From JAPUDQ01 sp964538665 (lineage in GTDB: Bacteria > Patescibacteriota > Saccharimonadia > Saccharimonadales > Saccharimonadaceae): a stretch of 17,752 nucleotides of DNA. Shown here one piece after another: positions 1 through 5,710 of the stretch (position 1 is its first letter; each line of letters begins with the position of its first letter). The notes beneath the pieces were generated by a model. The model was not told where the DNA came from. It did no database searches and saw nothing but the letters and a program-made list of their open reading frames with translations. Made by a program: the position numbers and the translations under genes. The stretch spans positions 1-17,752 of the forward strand of contig CAZIEB010000018.1 in assembly GCA_964538665.1 (NCBI GenBank), written 5' to 3'.

Positions 1-3
1 TCA

Positions 4-46
4 ATAGAAAAATCCGCATACCACAAGGGTATACGGATTTTTCTAT
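4..46 (-). terminator. Intrinsic terminator after tRNA-Gln
   Basis: A near-perfect inverted repeat (arms 4-22 and 28-46, 5-base loop) is flanked by A and T runs. Its single imperfect pair is G-U when read as minus-strand RNA but C-A on the plus strand. This favours its use as the terminator of the minus-strand tRNA-Gln, which ends directly beside it. It could also stop transcription arriving from the other side. Confidence 0.85.
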
Positions 47-120
47 GGCTGGGGAGGAGGGATTCGAACCCCCGAATGCTGGGACCAGAACCCAGTGCCT
101 TACCACTTGGCGACTCCCCA
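46..120 (-). tRNA. tRNA-Gln (anticodon CTG)
   Basis: Read on the minus strand, this folds as a full cloverleaf. The acceptor stem TGGGGAG pairs with CTCCCCA, the anticodon stem CTGGG/CCCAG holds the loop TTCTGGT (anticodon CTG, reading CAG), and the T-loop is a normal TTCGAAT. The discriminator is G, as is usual for tRNA-Gln, and the 3' CCA is encoded (46-48). Confidence 0.95.
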
Positions 121-141
121 AAGTGATTTCGAACAGATTGA

Positions 142-170
142 ATTATACCAACAATAGTCTATTTACTCAA
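142..170 (-). promoter_or_regulatory. Promoter of tRNA-Gln
   Basis: On the minus strand TTGAGT (170-165), a 17-base spacer and TATAAT (147-142), with TG one base upstream of the -10 (TGGTATAAT). The -35 lies inside or at the 3' end of sodX, so the tRNA has its own promoter embedded in the upstream gene's tail. The expected start is about 15 bases before the mature tRNA 5' end. Confidence 0.75.
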
Positions 171-920
171 ACGAGATAAGTAGCGATAGACGATGGAGTC
201 CTTTTCTCCTACACGCCGATCATATCCGAGCGCCCAGACGGTATAATACGAAAATTTTAGCCAAATAATATTTGCTATTAGGAGTATCCATCCGCTCTGT
301 AGATAGACAAACTCACCGAGTTGTGCGGTCGATACATCAGACCCAAACGTCCAGATGGTAATCAACGTCCAGATGAGCGGCACTACAATCGCAAATGCTC
401 CGCTGAAATATTGGGCCAAGCTACTCATGCGAATACGTAGCAAAAACGGAATCGCGAACACTTCCATAATCACGAGTAGACTTGCAACCCACATCGTCAG
501 GGTTGAATTTTGGAACACGAGATTGAGCTCTGGTACAAATGTATCGATACGAAACAGGTGCACCAGCGCAAATCCTATCATAATAATCGCCGCTACCCAA
601 CCAAACAGTATTCCATGTTGCTTACGAGGTTTTGGCGGCTCAATTGCCGCAGGAAATGATATCTTCATGACGCCTAGTATATCGCTTTTGTCTATCCAGC
701 CAAAATGTCGGCTATCAGTACTACGTTCTGGGCTATCTCCCTCGAGCCAGTAAGTGCCTGACTGAACCTTGATGATGCGTTTTATCAGCTCCTTGCCGTC
801 ACGATACGCCACTACAACGTCACCGATGGCCGGCGACTTGCTGGGAAACACTACTATCAATTGCCCATCGCTCAATGTCGGCTGCATGCTATCACCCGAT
901 ACTCGCCGAAATCCTATCAT
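159..920 (-). CDS. sodX: Nickel superoxide dismutase maturation protease (SodX, S26 family) fused to a four-helix membrane domain
   Basis: The N-terminal 90 residues are an S26 (signal peptidase-like) serine protease. Ser11 lies in SGDSMQPTL, Lys47 in LIKRI is the expected general base, and residues 61-74 (GDSPERSTDSRHFG) form the conserved C-terminal box. SodX proteases remove the SodN propeptide so that the new N-terminal His can bind nickel. The ATG start overlaps the sodN stop (ATGA), which fixes both the start and the pairing. Typical SodX proteins are around 90-150 residues; this one has 253. The extra part, residues about 104-230, holds four hydrophobic segments (about 104-123, 141-163, 173-193, 208-230) and loosely resembles DoxX/MauE-type four-helix proteins. 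That resemblance is a guess. The fusion would anchor processing at the membrane. Confidence 0.85.
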   Translation of the reverse strand: MIGFRRVSGDSMQPTLSDGQLIVVFPSKSPAIGDVVVAYRDGKELIKRIIKVQSGTYWLEGDSPERSTDSRHFGWIDKSDILGVMKISFPAAIEPPKPRKQHGILFGWVAAIIMIGFALVHLFRIDTFVPELNLVFQNSTLTMWVASLLVIMEVFAIPFLLRIRMSSLAQYFSGAFAIVVPLIWTLITIWTFGSDVSTAQLGEFVYLQSGWILLIANIIWLKFSYYTVWALGYDRRVGEKDSIVYRYLSRLSK

Positions 921-1312
921 TTTTTGGTGGCTGCAAATATATCGGCCAGTTTTGCCACAAGCTCGATCAGTTTTTCAGCTTCATTGAGATCAACCGTGTG
1001 TTTGACGCTACTTGCCTGTTTCATAATCTGCCATACCGTATCATGCAAATCCGGATATACCTCGAGGTGTTCGGGCTTGAAATAGTCCCCCCAGAGGATT
1101 CTCGCTTCGTGCTTTACCGTCTCGGCATGCTTTTCTTTGACCATAATCATTCGCACGGCATTATTGTGGTGATTCGCATCAGCCATATCACCGAGTTCTT
1201 GTATCTTTTGCACCATCACCTTGCAGGTGTAGGCGGCATTTCGCATGGTATCTGTTTCATATACTCCGCAAGGGATATCACAGTGCGCATATACGGTTCC
1301 AAATAGTTTCAT
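917..1312 (-). CDS. sodN: Nickel-containing superoxide dismutase
   Basis: Converts superoxide to oxygen and hydrogen peroxide using nickel. The nickel hook HCDIPCGVY is intact: after removal of a nine-residue leader (MKLFGTVYA) the mature protein would start His1-Cys2, with Cys6 as the other sulfur ligand. The remainder is a helical domain of about 122 residues, close to the usual mature length of about 117. An in-frame ATG lies 12 codons upstream, but the ATG at 1312 has AGGAGG just before it and gives the expected short propeptide, so I chose it. The gene is immediately followed, with a 4-base overlap, by the protease needed to expose His1. No nickel transporter or chaperone gene is visible nearby. 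A possible -10 (TATACT, 1342-1337) lies upstream without a clear -35. Confidence 0.93.
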   Translation of the reverse strand: MKLFGTVYAHCDIPCGVYETDTMRNAAYTCKVMVQKIQELGDMADANHHNNAVRMIMVKEKHAETVKHEARILWGDYFKPEHLEVYPDLHDTVWQIMKQASSVKHTVDLNEAEKLIELVAKLADIFAATKK

Positions 1313-1348
1313 ATGACCTCCTTGTTTGTACTCACTAGTATACCGCAC

Positions 1349-1586
1349 CGACGAAATTGTTGTATTTTACGTTAAATCCCTTGTGCTAAATCATTTACGG
1401 GTGTACAGTACTATATAAGCGAATTCAAAAACAAAAACACCAAAAAATATTGGATCGCTTTATCCACCACAACACCTAAGCCCACTTTGCTGTGGGCTTT
1501 AACGGTTTAATTGGTAGATTGGTAAAGTAGTAATTAGTGAAATGGTACTGAGCAAAAAAATATTGATCGACTCATTTACCAATTTA
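1349..1586. other. AT-rich intergenic stretch between sodN and trmD
   Basis: No convincing gene is seen. It contains a GC-rich plus-strand hairpin (1478-1485 with 1492-1499), a long imperfect inverted repeat whose right arm runs into the trmD stop codon (1526-1544 with 1573-1591), and two imperfect copies of an AAAAAATATTGATCG-like sequence at about 1443 and 1555. Confidence 0.5.
1478..1500 (+). terminator. Possible weak plus-strand terminator hairpin
   Basis: AAGCCCAC and GTGGGCTT pair around a 6-base loop and are followed by only a short T run. No plus-strand gene is seen upstream. It may belong to a small unrecognised transcript or act as a structural stop for trmD readthrough. Confidence 0.3.
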
Positions 1587-2240
1587 CTACTGTGCTTTAT
1601 GGGCATTCTCTGCCCGCCATTTGGCAATCTGGCCGTGGTGACCGCTCAGTAGAACATCTGGCACCTTCATACCATTGAACTCTTCGGGTCGTGTATACTG
1701 CGGATATTCGAGCGTCTCGCCGTCGCTAAAACTTTCTATCTCTGCACTCGACTCGCCGCCGAGAACACCGGGCATGAGCCGCACGATACTATCAATAATT
1801 GTCATCGCAGGTAGCTCCCCGCCAGTCAGTACATAATCACCGACGCTTACTTCTTGATCGACGAGCTTAAGTATTCGCTCGTCATAGCCCTCATATCGGC
1901 CACAGATGAATATATACCCTGTATCCGCCTCACTGTATGATTTTGCCATTGACTGCTGCCAGCGAGCCCCTCGTGGTGTCATAAGTAGCACTTTCGCCGT
2001 CGGATCATTCTGTTTTGCAGCCTGTACAGCATTCCATAGCGGCTCTATCATGAGCAACATACCATCACCACCCCCATACGGTGTGTCATCGACAGATTTG
2101 CGTGGCCCCAGGCCGTATTCGCGTAGGTTGATTGTCGACAGTTCCACGATACCGTCTTTTTGGGCCTTCCACATCATAGAATTTTCGAACACACCTGCAA
2201 ACATCTCCGGGAATAGTGTTATGGCTTGAAACTTTCTCAT
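1587..2240 (-). CDS. trmD: tRNA (guanine37-N1)-methyltransferase TrmD
   Basis: Methylates N1 of G37 next to the anticodon using S-adenosylmethionine, which prevents +1 frameshifting. The N-terminus (ITLFPEMF), CGRYEGYDERI and the trefoil-knot SAM pocket DYVLTGGELPAM (about residues 137-148) are clear. The catalytic Asp region ESFSDG and the following YTRP and VLLSGHHGQIAKWR motifs are present. At 217 residues it is about 25-35 shorter than most TrmD proteins, because the end of the C-terminal helical domain is missing. A terminator separates it from khpA, and a promoter-like pair sits so close to the ATG that the mRNA may be nearly leaderless; no Shine-Dalgarno sequence is seen. The neighbours rpsP and khpA match the classic rpsP-khpA-(rimM)-trmD order, but no rimM is present between them. 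Confidence 0.97.
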   Translation of the reverse strand: MRKFQAITLFPEMFAGVFENSMMWKAQKDGIVELSTINLREYGLGPRKSVDDTPYGGGDGMLLMIEPLWNAVQAAKQNDPTAKVLLMTPRGARWQQSMAKSYSEADTGYIFICGRYEGYDERILKLVDQEVSVGDYVLTGGELPAMTIIDSIVRLMPGVLGGESSAEIESFSDGETLEYPQYTRPEEFNGMKVPDVLLSGHHGQIAKWRAENAHKAQ

Positions 2241-2247
2241 CTGCTAC

Positions 2248-2275
2248 AGTCTAGCAACTTAGAATTAATTTGCAA
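2248..2275 (-). promoter_or_regulatory. Candidate trmD promoter
   Basis: On the minus strand TTGCAA (2275-2270), a 16-base spacer and TAGACT (2253-2248). The -10 ends only 7 bases before the ATG, so transcription would begin at or just before the start codon. It sits directly downstream of the khpA terminator, where a new promoter is expected. Confidence 0.45.
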
Positions 2276-2277
2276 CC

Positions 2278-2305
2278 AAAAAACCCGCCGAGTGGCGGGC
2301 TTTTT
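2278..2305 (-). terminator. Terminator between khpA and trmD
   Basis: CCCGCC (2284-2289) and GGCGGG (2294-2299) pair around GAGT, with A6 on one side and T5 on the other, so it can work on both strands. On the minus strand it ends the rpsP-khpA transcript with a run of six T. It may be partly read through into trmD. Confidence 0.8.
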
Positions 2306-2400
2306 AGCACAAATAGGGCTCTCAAACCGTATAGTTATGTTGGTTTGCTCGCATAGAGCGTTTTTGTTTCTCGCAGTTCAGATTGTGAACTTACTAATGA

Positions 2401-2829
2401 TTATATATCGAGATCGTCTAGATCCGCAAGCTCTGCGCGGGTTTTCTTGGCAAGGTCTGATTCTTTTTCCACAGGCTCATCTGCAGTGTTGTCCACAGGT
2501 GCAGAAGTCACGTCCTCTGTCGGCGCATCGTCTTGCGCTGGCTGTGTTTGTCGTGGCTGGTCACGCTCGCCCTCTGGTCGGTCGACATCGACAATCTTGA
2601 GATTGTAACGAGCATCATTCTTGGTGCCCAGTGCACGTAGTAACGATCGGAGGCTTTGTGCGGTTGCCCCGCGTTTGCCGATAACTCGTCCGAGATCCTC
2701 GGGATGAACCGTCAGTGTCAACAGTACGCCTTTTTCGTCTACAACTCGATCGACGACGACGTCATCGGGGTGCCCGACAAGTGATTTGACGATGTATTCT
2801 ACGAATTGCTGGTCGATAGATAGTGCCAT
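2401..2829 (-). CDS. khpA: KH-domain RNA-binding protein KhpA with acidic tail
   Basis: Residues 1-83 are the compact KH protein KhpA (YlqC family), which binds RNA and in other bacteria works with KhpB in cell-wall and division control. The GxxG loop is GKRG (51-54) in the DLGRVIGKRGATAQSL motif. Typical KhpA is about 75-80 residues; here a further 60 residues form a low-complexity tail rich in Asp, Glu, Pro and Thr, ending LADLDDLDI, probably disordered. The start is fixed by AGGAGG (2833-2838) just upstream of the ATG. It follows rpsP, the usual neighbour, but a hairpin and an extended -10 between the two genes suggest separate control. Confidence 0.93.
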   Translation of the reverse strand: MALSIDQQFVEYIVKSLVGHPDDVVVDRVVDEKGVLLTLTVHPEDLGRVIGKRGATAQSLRSLLRALGTKNDARYNLKIVDVDRPEGERDQPRQTQPAQDDAPTEDVTSAPVDNTADEPVEKESDLAKKTRAELADLDDLDI

Positions 2830-2861
2830 ATGTCCTCCTAGACTCTACTGGTAATAGTCTT

Positions 2862-2870
2862 ATTGTAGCA
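2862..2870 (-). promoter_or_regulatory. Extended -10 promoter for khpA
   Basis: TGCTACAAT on the minus strand, 32 bases upstream of the khpA start and directly after the rpsP-khpA hairpin. No recognisable -35 is present, as is common for extended -10 promoters. Confidence 0.5.
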
Positions 2871-2871
2871 C

Positions 2872-2896
2872 GAAAACGCCCCGGGATGCGGGGCGT
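2872..2896 (-). terminator. Hairpin with short T run between rpsP and khpA
   Basis: An 8-bp GC stem (2876-2883 with 2889-2896, 5-base loop) is followed on the minus strand by TTTT. It looks like a partial terminator or attenuator that reduces readthrough from rpsP into khpA, or an mRNA end protector. Confidence 0.65.
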
Positions 2897-2909
2897 CGTG
2901 CGTGTGCGA

Positions 2910-3302
2910 TTACTCTGATTTTTCGGCGGGCTCTTCTGCGACCTCGGTGGCCTCAGCAGCAACCTCTTCGGTTGGTTTTTCTTCAGCTGGCTTATTCTTA
3001 CGAAGCTTTTCAGCGTGTTTGATGGCTACTTTTTTGTCGCCAGTGTGCACTTTTACCCAAGATGGCAGTGCGACCTTTTGCTCGGTCAAAATCTTGACCA
3101 CGCGAGGTGTTGGCTGGGCGCCGTTCTTGAGATAAAACTCTACTTTGTCGACATTGATAGTCGTTTCTTTGGTGTGTGGGTTGTAGCTACCGACATAGGC
3201 GACTACACGACCACTTGTCGGGTGGCGATGTGATTCTTGTACGGCAAGGCGGTATGTTGGGTAACCTTTGCGGCCAAGACGTTGCAGACGAATTGCGAGC
3301 AT
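2910..3302 (-). CDS. rpsP: Small ribosomal subunit protein bS16
   Basis: The N-terminus MLAIRLQRLGRKGYPTYRL, the segment RVVAYVGSYNP and the VEFYLKNGAQPT region are diagnostic of bS16, a 30S body protein needed for subunit assembly. The core ends around residue 85-95. The last 30 residues are an Ala/Glu-rich acidic tail (about 102-130), longer than in model bacteria, giving 130 residues against a usual 80-90. The gene has its own strong promoter (TTGACT-17-TATAAT), with a perfect palindrome across the -10 and likely start point. A Shine-Dalgarno AAGGA lies rather far (13 bases) from the ATG. Confidence 0.96.
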   Translation of the reverse strand: MLAIRLQRLGRKGYPTYRLAVQESHRHPTSGRVVAYVGSYNPHTKETTINVDKVEFYLKNGAQPTPRVVKILTEQKVALPSWVKVHTGDKKVAIKHAEKLRKNKPAEEKPTEEVAAEATEVAEEPAEKSE

Positions 3303-3341
3303 TGTGTACTGTTGTCCTTATTCTCTCAAAATTTATATTAC

Positions 3342-3356
3342 AATCAACGGTTGATT
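3342..3356. promoter_or_regulatory. Palindrome at the rpsP promoter, possible operator
   Basis: Two 7-base arms (AATCAAC and GTTGATT) form a perfect inverted repeat around one central base. It overlaps the last three bases of the -10 and spans the predicted transcription start, a typical repressor position. As RNA it would be a tight structure at the 5' end only if transcription starts upstream of it, which is unlikely, so a DNA-binding dimer site fits better. Confidence 0.4.
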
Positions 3357-3382
3357 ATACCTGATATCACCCCAGTAGTCAA
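3354..3382 (-). promoter_or_regulatory. rpsP promoter
   Basis: TTGACT (3382-3377), a 17-base spacer and a perfect TATAAT (3359-3354) on the minus strand. It lies in the 86-base gap between rnc and rpsP, so rpsP is not dependent on the rpmF operon promoter. Confidence 0.85.
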
Positions 3383-3388
3383 TCAGAG

Positions 3389-4102
3389 CTATTTGGCACG
3401 CTTTTCGTACACATCTAGCGCTGCTCGAGCGGCCTGTTGCTGGGCGAATTGCTTGCTTGGACCTGTGCCGGTACCCATCAGAGTATCCCCGACATACACC
3501 CCGAGCGTAAACTCTTTTTCATGATCTGGGCCGATTTCTTCGATGACGCGATACTGCGGCGTCATACCATCGACGCTCTGAGATACCTCTTGCAGGTATG
3601 ACTTGGGATCACGCCAGCTTCCAGAGGCTAAAATACCCTCGAGTTTGCTCAAAATATGCTTAATAATAAACTCATCCGCCACCGCATAGCCTTTTTCGAG
3701 ATAAATCGCACCAATGAGCGCCTCAAAACTGTTGGCAAGTATCTGAGCACGGGCACGGTCACTACCGCGCTTTTCTCCGCGCGACAACCTAAGCAGCGGT
3801 TCGTACCCGAGACTGACACCAGCTTCACTGATGCTCTCTGTGCGCACGAGCGAGCTCCGCCAACTCGTCAATATGCCTTCGGGCTCAGTATAGTGACGAT
3901 ACAGGTAGTCGGTCACCGATAGTTCAAGCACGGCATCACCCAAAAACTCCAATCGCTCATTGTGCTCTCGAGCAGACTTCTTGTGCTCGTTCATGTAGCT
4001 ACGATGTGTAAATGCCGTGATGAGCAAATCGATATTATCGAACTCAAACCCGAGGTGATCCCTGGCAAAATCCTGGTATGGTGCGCTATCAATGCCCTGC
4101 AT
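3389..4102 (-). CDS. rnc: Ribonuclease III
   Basis: Cuts double-stranded RNA, including rRNA precursors. Residues about 10-160 are the nuclease domain with the signature NERLEFLGD (48-56; Glu52 and Asp56 are metal ligands) and FEALIGAIYLE (Glu127). Residues about 165-235 form the double-stranded RNA-binding domain (DPKSYLQE through QQQAARAALDVYEK). The length of 237 is typical. One metal-site position differs from E. coli: the Asp equivalent to E. coli Asp114 is Asn124 (LANSFEALIG). The start overlaps the end of the upstream Nudix gene by 14 bases, so the two are probably translationally coupled. Confidence 0.96.
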   Translation of the reverse strand: MQGIDSAPYQDFARDHLGFEFDNIDLLITAFTHRSYMNEHKKSAREHNERLEFLGDAVLELSVTDYLYRHYTEPEGILTSWRSSLVRTESISEAGVSLGYEPLLRLSRGEKRGSDRARAQILANSFEALIGAIYLEKGYAVADEFIIKHILSKLEGILASGSWRDPKSYLQEVSQSVDGMTPQYRVIEEIGPDHEKEFTLGVYVGDTLMGTGTGPSKQFAQQQAARAALDVYEKRAK

Positions 4103-4598
4103 GGCGAATCCTTTTCATGGCGAGCAACATCAGCTTCCCAATATCTTCGTATTCGATTGCATCGAGTGCATCGTGAAACTTAAACCATTTTATGCCGTTC
4201 ATCCACTCTTCTTTTTTGATGTTGTCGGTGTTGCCGAGCGCTTTGACCAGATATATCTGTGTCGTCATGAGAACGAGTGTATTGAGGCGGCGATAACGAA
4301 AATGAATCTTGCCTAGCCAACAAATCGCTTCGGCTTCCTTGATACCAGCCTCTTCGGCTATTTCTCGCAGCGCGGTTTCTTGAGCGGTTTCACCCTCTTC
4401 TATGTGACCTTTTGGAATAGTCCAGCGGTCTTTTGCATCTTGTATTAGCAAAATTTCGATGTCTTTCGACTTTTTGTTGCGACGAAACACAATACCGCCC
4501 GCTGTCGGTTCTCGCACGACTTCATCTATCGATGGTTTATTGCGGTTAAAATATTTCTTGAATTTATTGTTGAACGAGTCAAACTTTGGCGTCTGCAT
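4089..4598 (-). CDS. Nudix hydrolase
   Basis: A 169-residue protein with a perfect Nudix box, GHIEEGETAQETALREIAEE followed by AGI, matching Gx5Ex7REUxEExGU. The preceding strand AGGIVFRR and WTIPKGHIEEGE resemble diadenosine-polyphosphate hydrolases and related MutT-like enzymes; the exact substrate cannot be read from sequence. An open frame continues upstream inside nusB, but the ATG at 4598 gives a normal N-terminus and only a 20-base overlap with nusB, so I chose it. Residues 1-30 are a basic, Asn/Lys-rich leader. It lies between nusB and rnc in an operon of RNA-handling genes, with overlaps on both sides. Confidence 0.88.
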   Translation of the reverse strand: MQTPKFDSFNNKFKKYFNRNKPSIDEVVREPTAGGIVFRRNKKSKDIEILLIQDAKDRWTIPKGHIEEGETAQETALREIAEEAGIKEAEAICWLGKIHFRYRRLNTLVLMTTQIYLVKALGNTDNIKKEEWMNGIKWFKFHDALDAIEYEDIGKLMLLAMKRIRHAGH

Positions 4599-5037
4599 CT
4601 GCGTGGCCCTCAACCAAAGTCCTGTAAGCTGTACCGAGTACACCATTGACGAACTTTGATGAATTATCAGAACCAAACGCTTTTGCGAGCTCAACCGCCT
4701 CATTTATCACTACTTTCGGAGGGACATCATCGCCTCTTTCGGTCAGCTCGTACACGGCCATACGCAAAATTGTACGGTCGACGCGTGCGATCTGATCGAT
4801 AGGCCACTCTGGTGCAATAGGCTGCAAAAGCTCATCAAGCGCTTTTTCGCGCTCTAGCACCCCAGCGACAAGATCTTCGACAAAGGCTTTGTCATCGAGG
4901 GATTTTTCGTACCGGACGAGGTTTCGCTTCAAAATCTCTTTGAGCTTTACTTCGCCGTCCGAACAATCTACTCGAAAATCATACTCATAGAGCGTTTGTA
5001 GCGCTATGATACGACCTAGGTGACGGTTTGATGCCAT
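4579..5037 (-). CDS. nusB: Transcription antitermination factor NusB
   Basis: NusB binds boxA RNA with NusE (S10) and supports rRNA antitermination and folding. The N-terminus RHLGRIIALQTLYEYDF, the middle IDQIARVDRTILRMAVYEL and the C-terminal VVINEAVELAKAFGSDNSSKFVNGVLG are all family hallmarks. At 152 residues it is of normal size. It is 40 bases downstream of rpmF, and its end overlaps the start of the Nudix gene. Confidence 0.96.
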   Translation of the reverse strand: MASNRHLGRIIALQTLYEYDFRVDCSDGEVKLKEILKRNLVRYEKSLDDKAFVEDLVAGVLEREKALDELLQPIAPEWPIDQIARVDRTILRMAVYELTERGDDVPPKVVINEAVELAKAFGSDNSSKFVNGVLGTAYRTLVEGHADADAKV

Positions 5038-5077
5038 AAAAGTGTAAGGTTCCTTTGATATTAAATTACGAGTATTG

Positions 5078-5221
5078 CTACTTTACTTTCCCTGATTCGC
5101 GCTTGGTGGTACGAACCTTGACTGGACTTTTGGCGTTGACAGCCCGTGCAAGCTTGAGCACGAGATGGCTACGACGGAGACCAGTTTTGCGCGGGGAAGT
5201 TTGCTTTTTGGGCTTTCCCAT
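5078..5221 (-). CDS. rpmF: Large ribosomal subunit protein bL32, short cysteine-free form
   Basis: A 47-residue basic protein beginning MGKPKKQTSPRKTGLRRSH, the bL32 pattern of a lysine-rich N-terminus followed by the RRSH segment. Typical bL32 is 55-60 residues. This one has no cysteine, so it lacks the zinc ribbon of the C+ form. Its stop is TAG at 5080-5078. AAGGAG lies 8 bases before the ATG, and a TTGAGT-17-TATAAT promoter precedes it. It is the first gene of the rpmF-nusB-Nudix-rnc operon. Confidence 0.88.
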   Translation of the reverse strand: MGKPKKQTSPRKTGLRRSHLVLKLARAVNAKSPVKVRTTKRESGKVK

Positions 5222-5260
5222 ACGATCTACTCCTTTTTGGTTGTTAGAAACTTGGGTAGT

Positions 5261-5289
5261 ATTATATCGTAAAATTCCCTGTTACTCAA
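5261..5289 (-). promoter_or_regulatory. Promoter of the rpmF-nusB-Nudix-rnc operon
   Basis: TTGAGT (5289-5284), a 17-base spacer and TATAAT (5266-5261) on the minus strand, about 40 bases before the rpmF ATG. It is back to back with the plus-strand promoter at 5312. Confidence 0.85.
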
Positions 5290-5311
5290 GGGTGGAATTA
5301 TGCTCTAGATA

Positions 5312-5340
5312 TTGACATTTATTAGCATTAGTGCTATAAT
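5312..5340 (+). promoter_or_regulatory. Consensus promoter of the orphan membrane gene
   Basis: TTGACA (5312-5317), a 17-base spacer and TATAAT (5335-5340): a full match to the sigma-70 consensus at both boxes and in spacing, the best in the window. The leader that follows holds two hairpins (about 5349-5362 and 5370-5384). Confidence 0.9.
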
Positions 5341-5369
5341 TAGAATATCGGTCGTTCGGCCGACTCCGT

Positions 5370-5384
5370 ACCGCCTAGTGCGGT
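5370..5384 (+). promoter_or_regulatory. Leader hairpin sharing its core with the downstream terminator
   Basis: ACCGC and GCGGT pair around CTAGT. The 13 bases CCGCCTAGTGCGG (5371-5383) occur again, identically, in the gene's terminator (5686-5698). A second hairpin, CGGTC/GGCCG, lies just upstream. The Shine-Dalgarno follows closely, so the fold could affect translation. Confidence 0.55.
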
Positions 5385-5405
5385 TGAATGAAAGGAGGAG
5401 GGGGT

Positions 5406-5693
5406 ATGAGCCTCTCCATCGCACTTTTCATCATCTTTATCGAGTTCGTCGCCGCCGTAATCGCGGTAGTGACGACGAAAGACCGTAAGACCCGAGGTCG
5501 CCGTATCGGCAACCTACTGGGCGCGTTCAGCTTCCTGACACTGCTACCGGCAATCGGACTGGCAGGGTCTCTCGAGGCGACCGGCCACGCACCCGGTCTC
5601 GGTACCTCGATCGCACTCTGTGTCATCAATGTGGCGGCCTTCTGGTACGTCAAAGATGCGCTCGAGCGTCTGTACGGAGTTGACCCCGCCTAG
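5406..5693 (+). CDS. Small membrane protein, function unknown
   Basis: A 95-residue protein with three hydrophobic segments (about 2-24, 36-56, 66-86) and a basic stretch TTKDRKTRGRRIG between the first two. I do not recognise a family. The ATG at 5406 is chosen because AAAGGAGGAGG lies directly upstream; an ATG six codons earlier sits inside that ribosome-binding region. The gene is on the opposite strand to its neighbours, has a perfect consensus promoter and its own terminator, and is visibly richer in G+C with different codon preference (many CTG, GCG, ATC). This may mean recent acquisition or strong expression. The stop codon lies in the loop of the terminator hairpin. Confidence 0.75.
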   Translation: MSLSIALFIIFIEFVAAVIAVVTTKDRKTRGRRIGNLLGAFSFLTLLPAIGLAGSLEATGHAPGLGTSIALCVINVAAFWYVKDALERLYGVDPA

Positions 5694-5710
5694 TGCGGGG
5701 TCTTCCCCTT
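5682..5710 (+). terminator. Terminator of the orphan membrane gene
   Basis: GACCCCGC and GCGGGGTC pair around CTAGT and are followed by TTCCCCTTTT. The stem begins inside the coding sequence. The T run is interrupted. It also lies 9 bases past the leuS stop, but read on the minus strand it has no T run. Confidence 0.75.

Noticed and set aside
1313..1348. Upstream ATG for sodN
   Set aside because: It would lengthen the propeptide by 12 residues and place the clear AGGAGG ribosome-binding site inside the gene.
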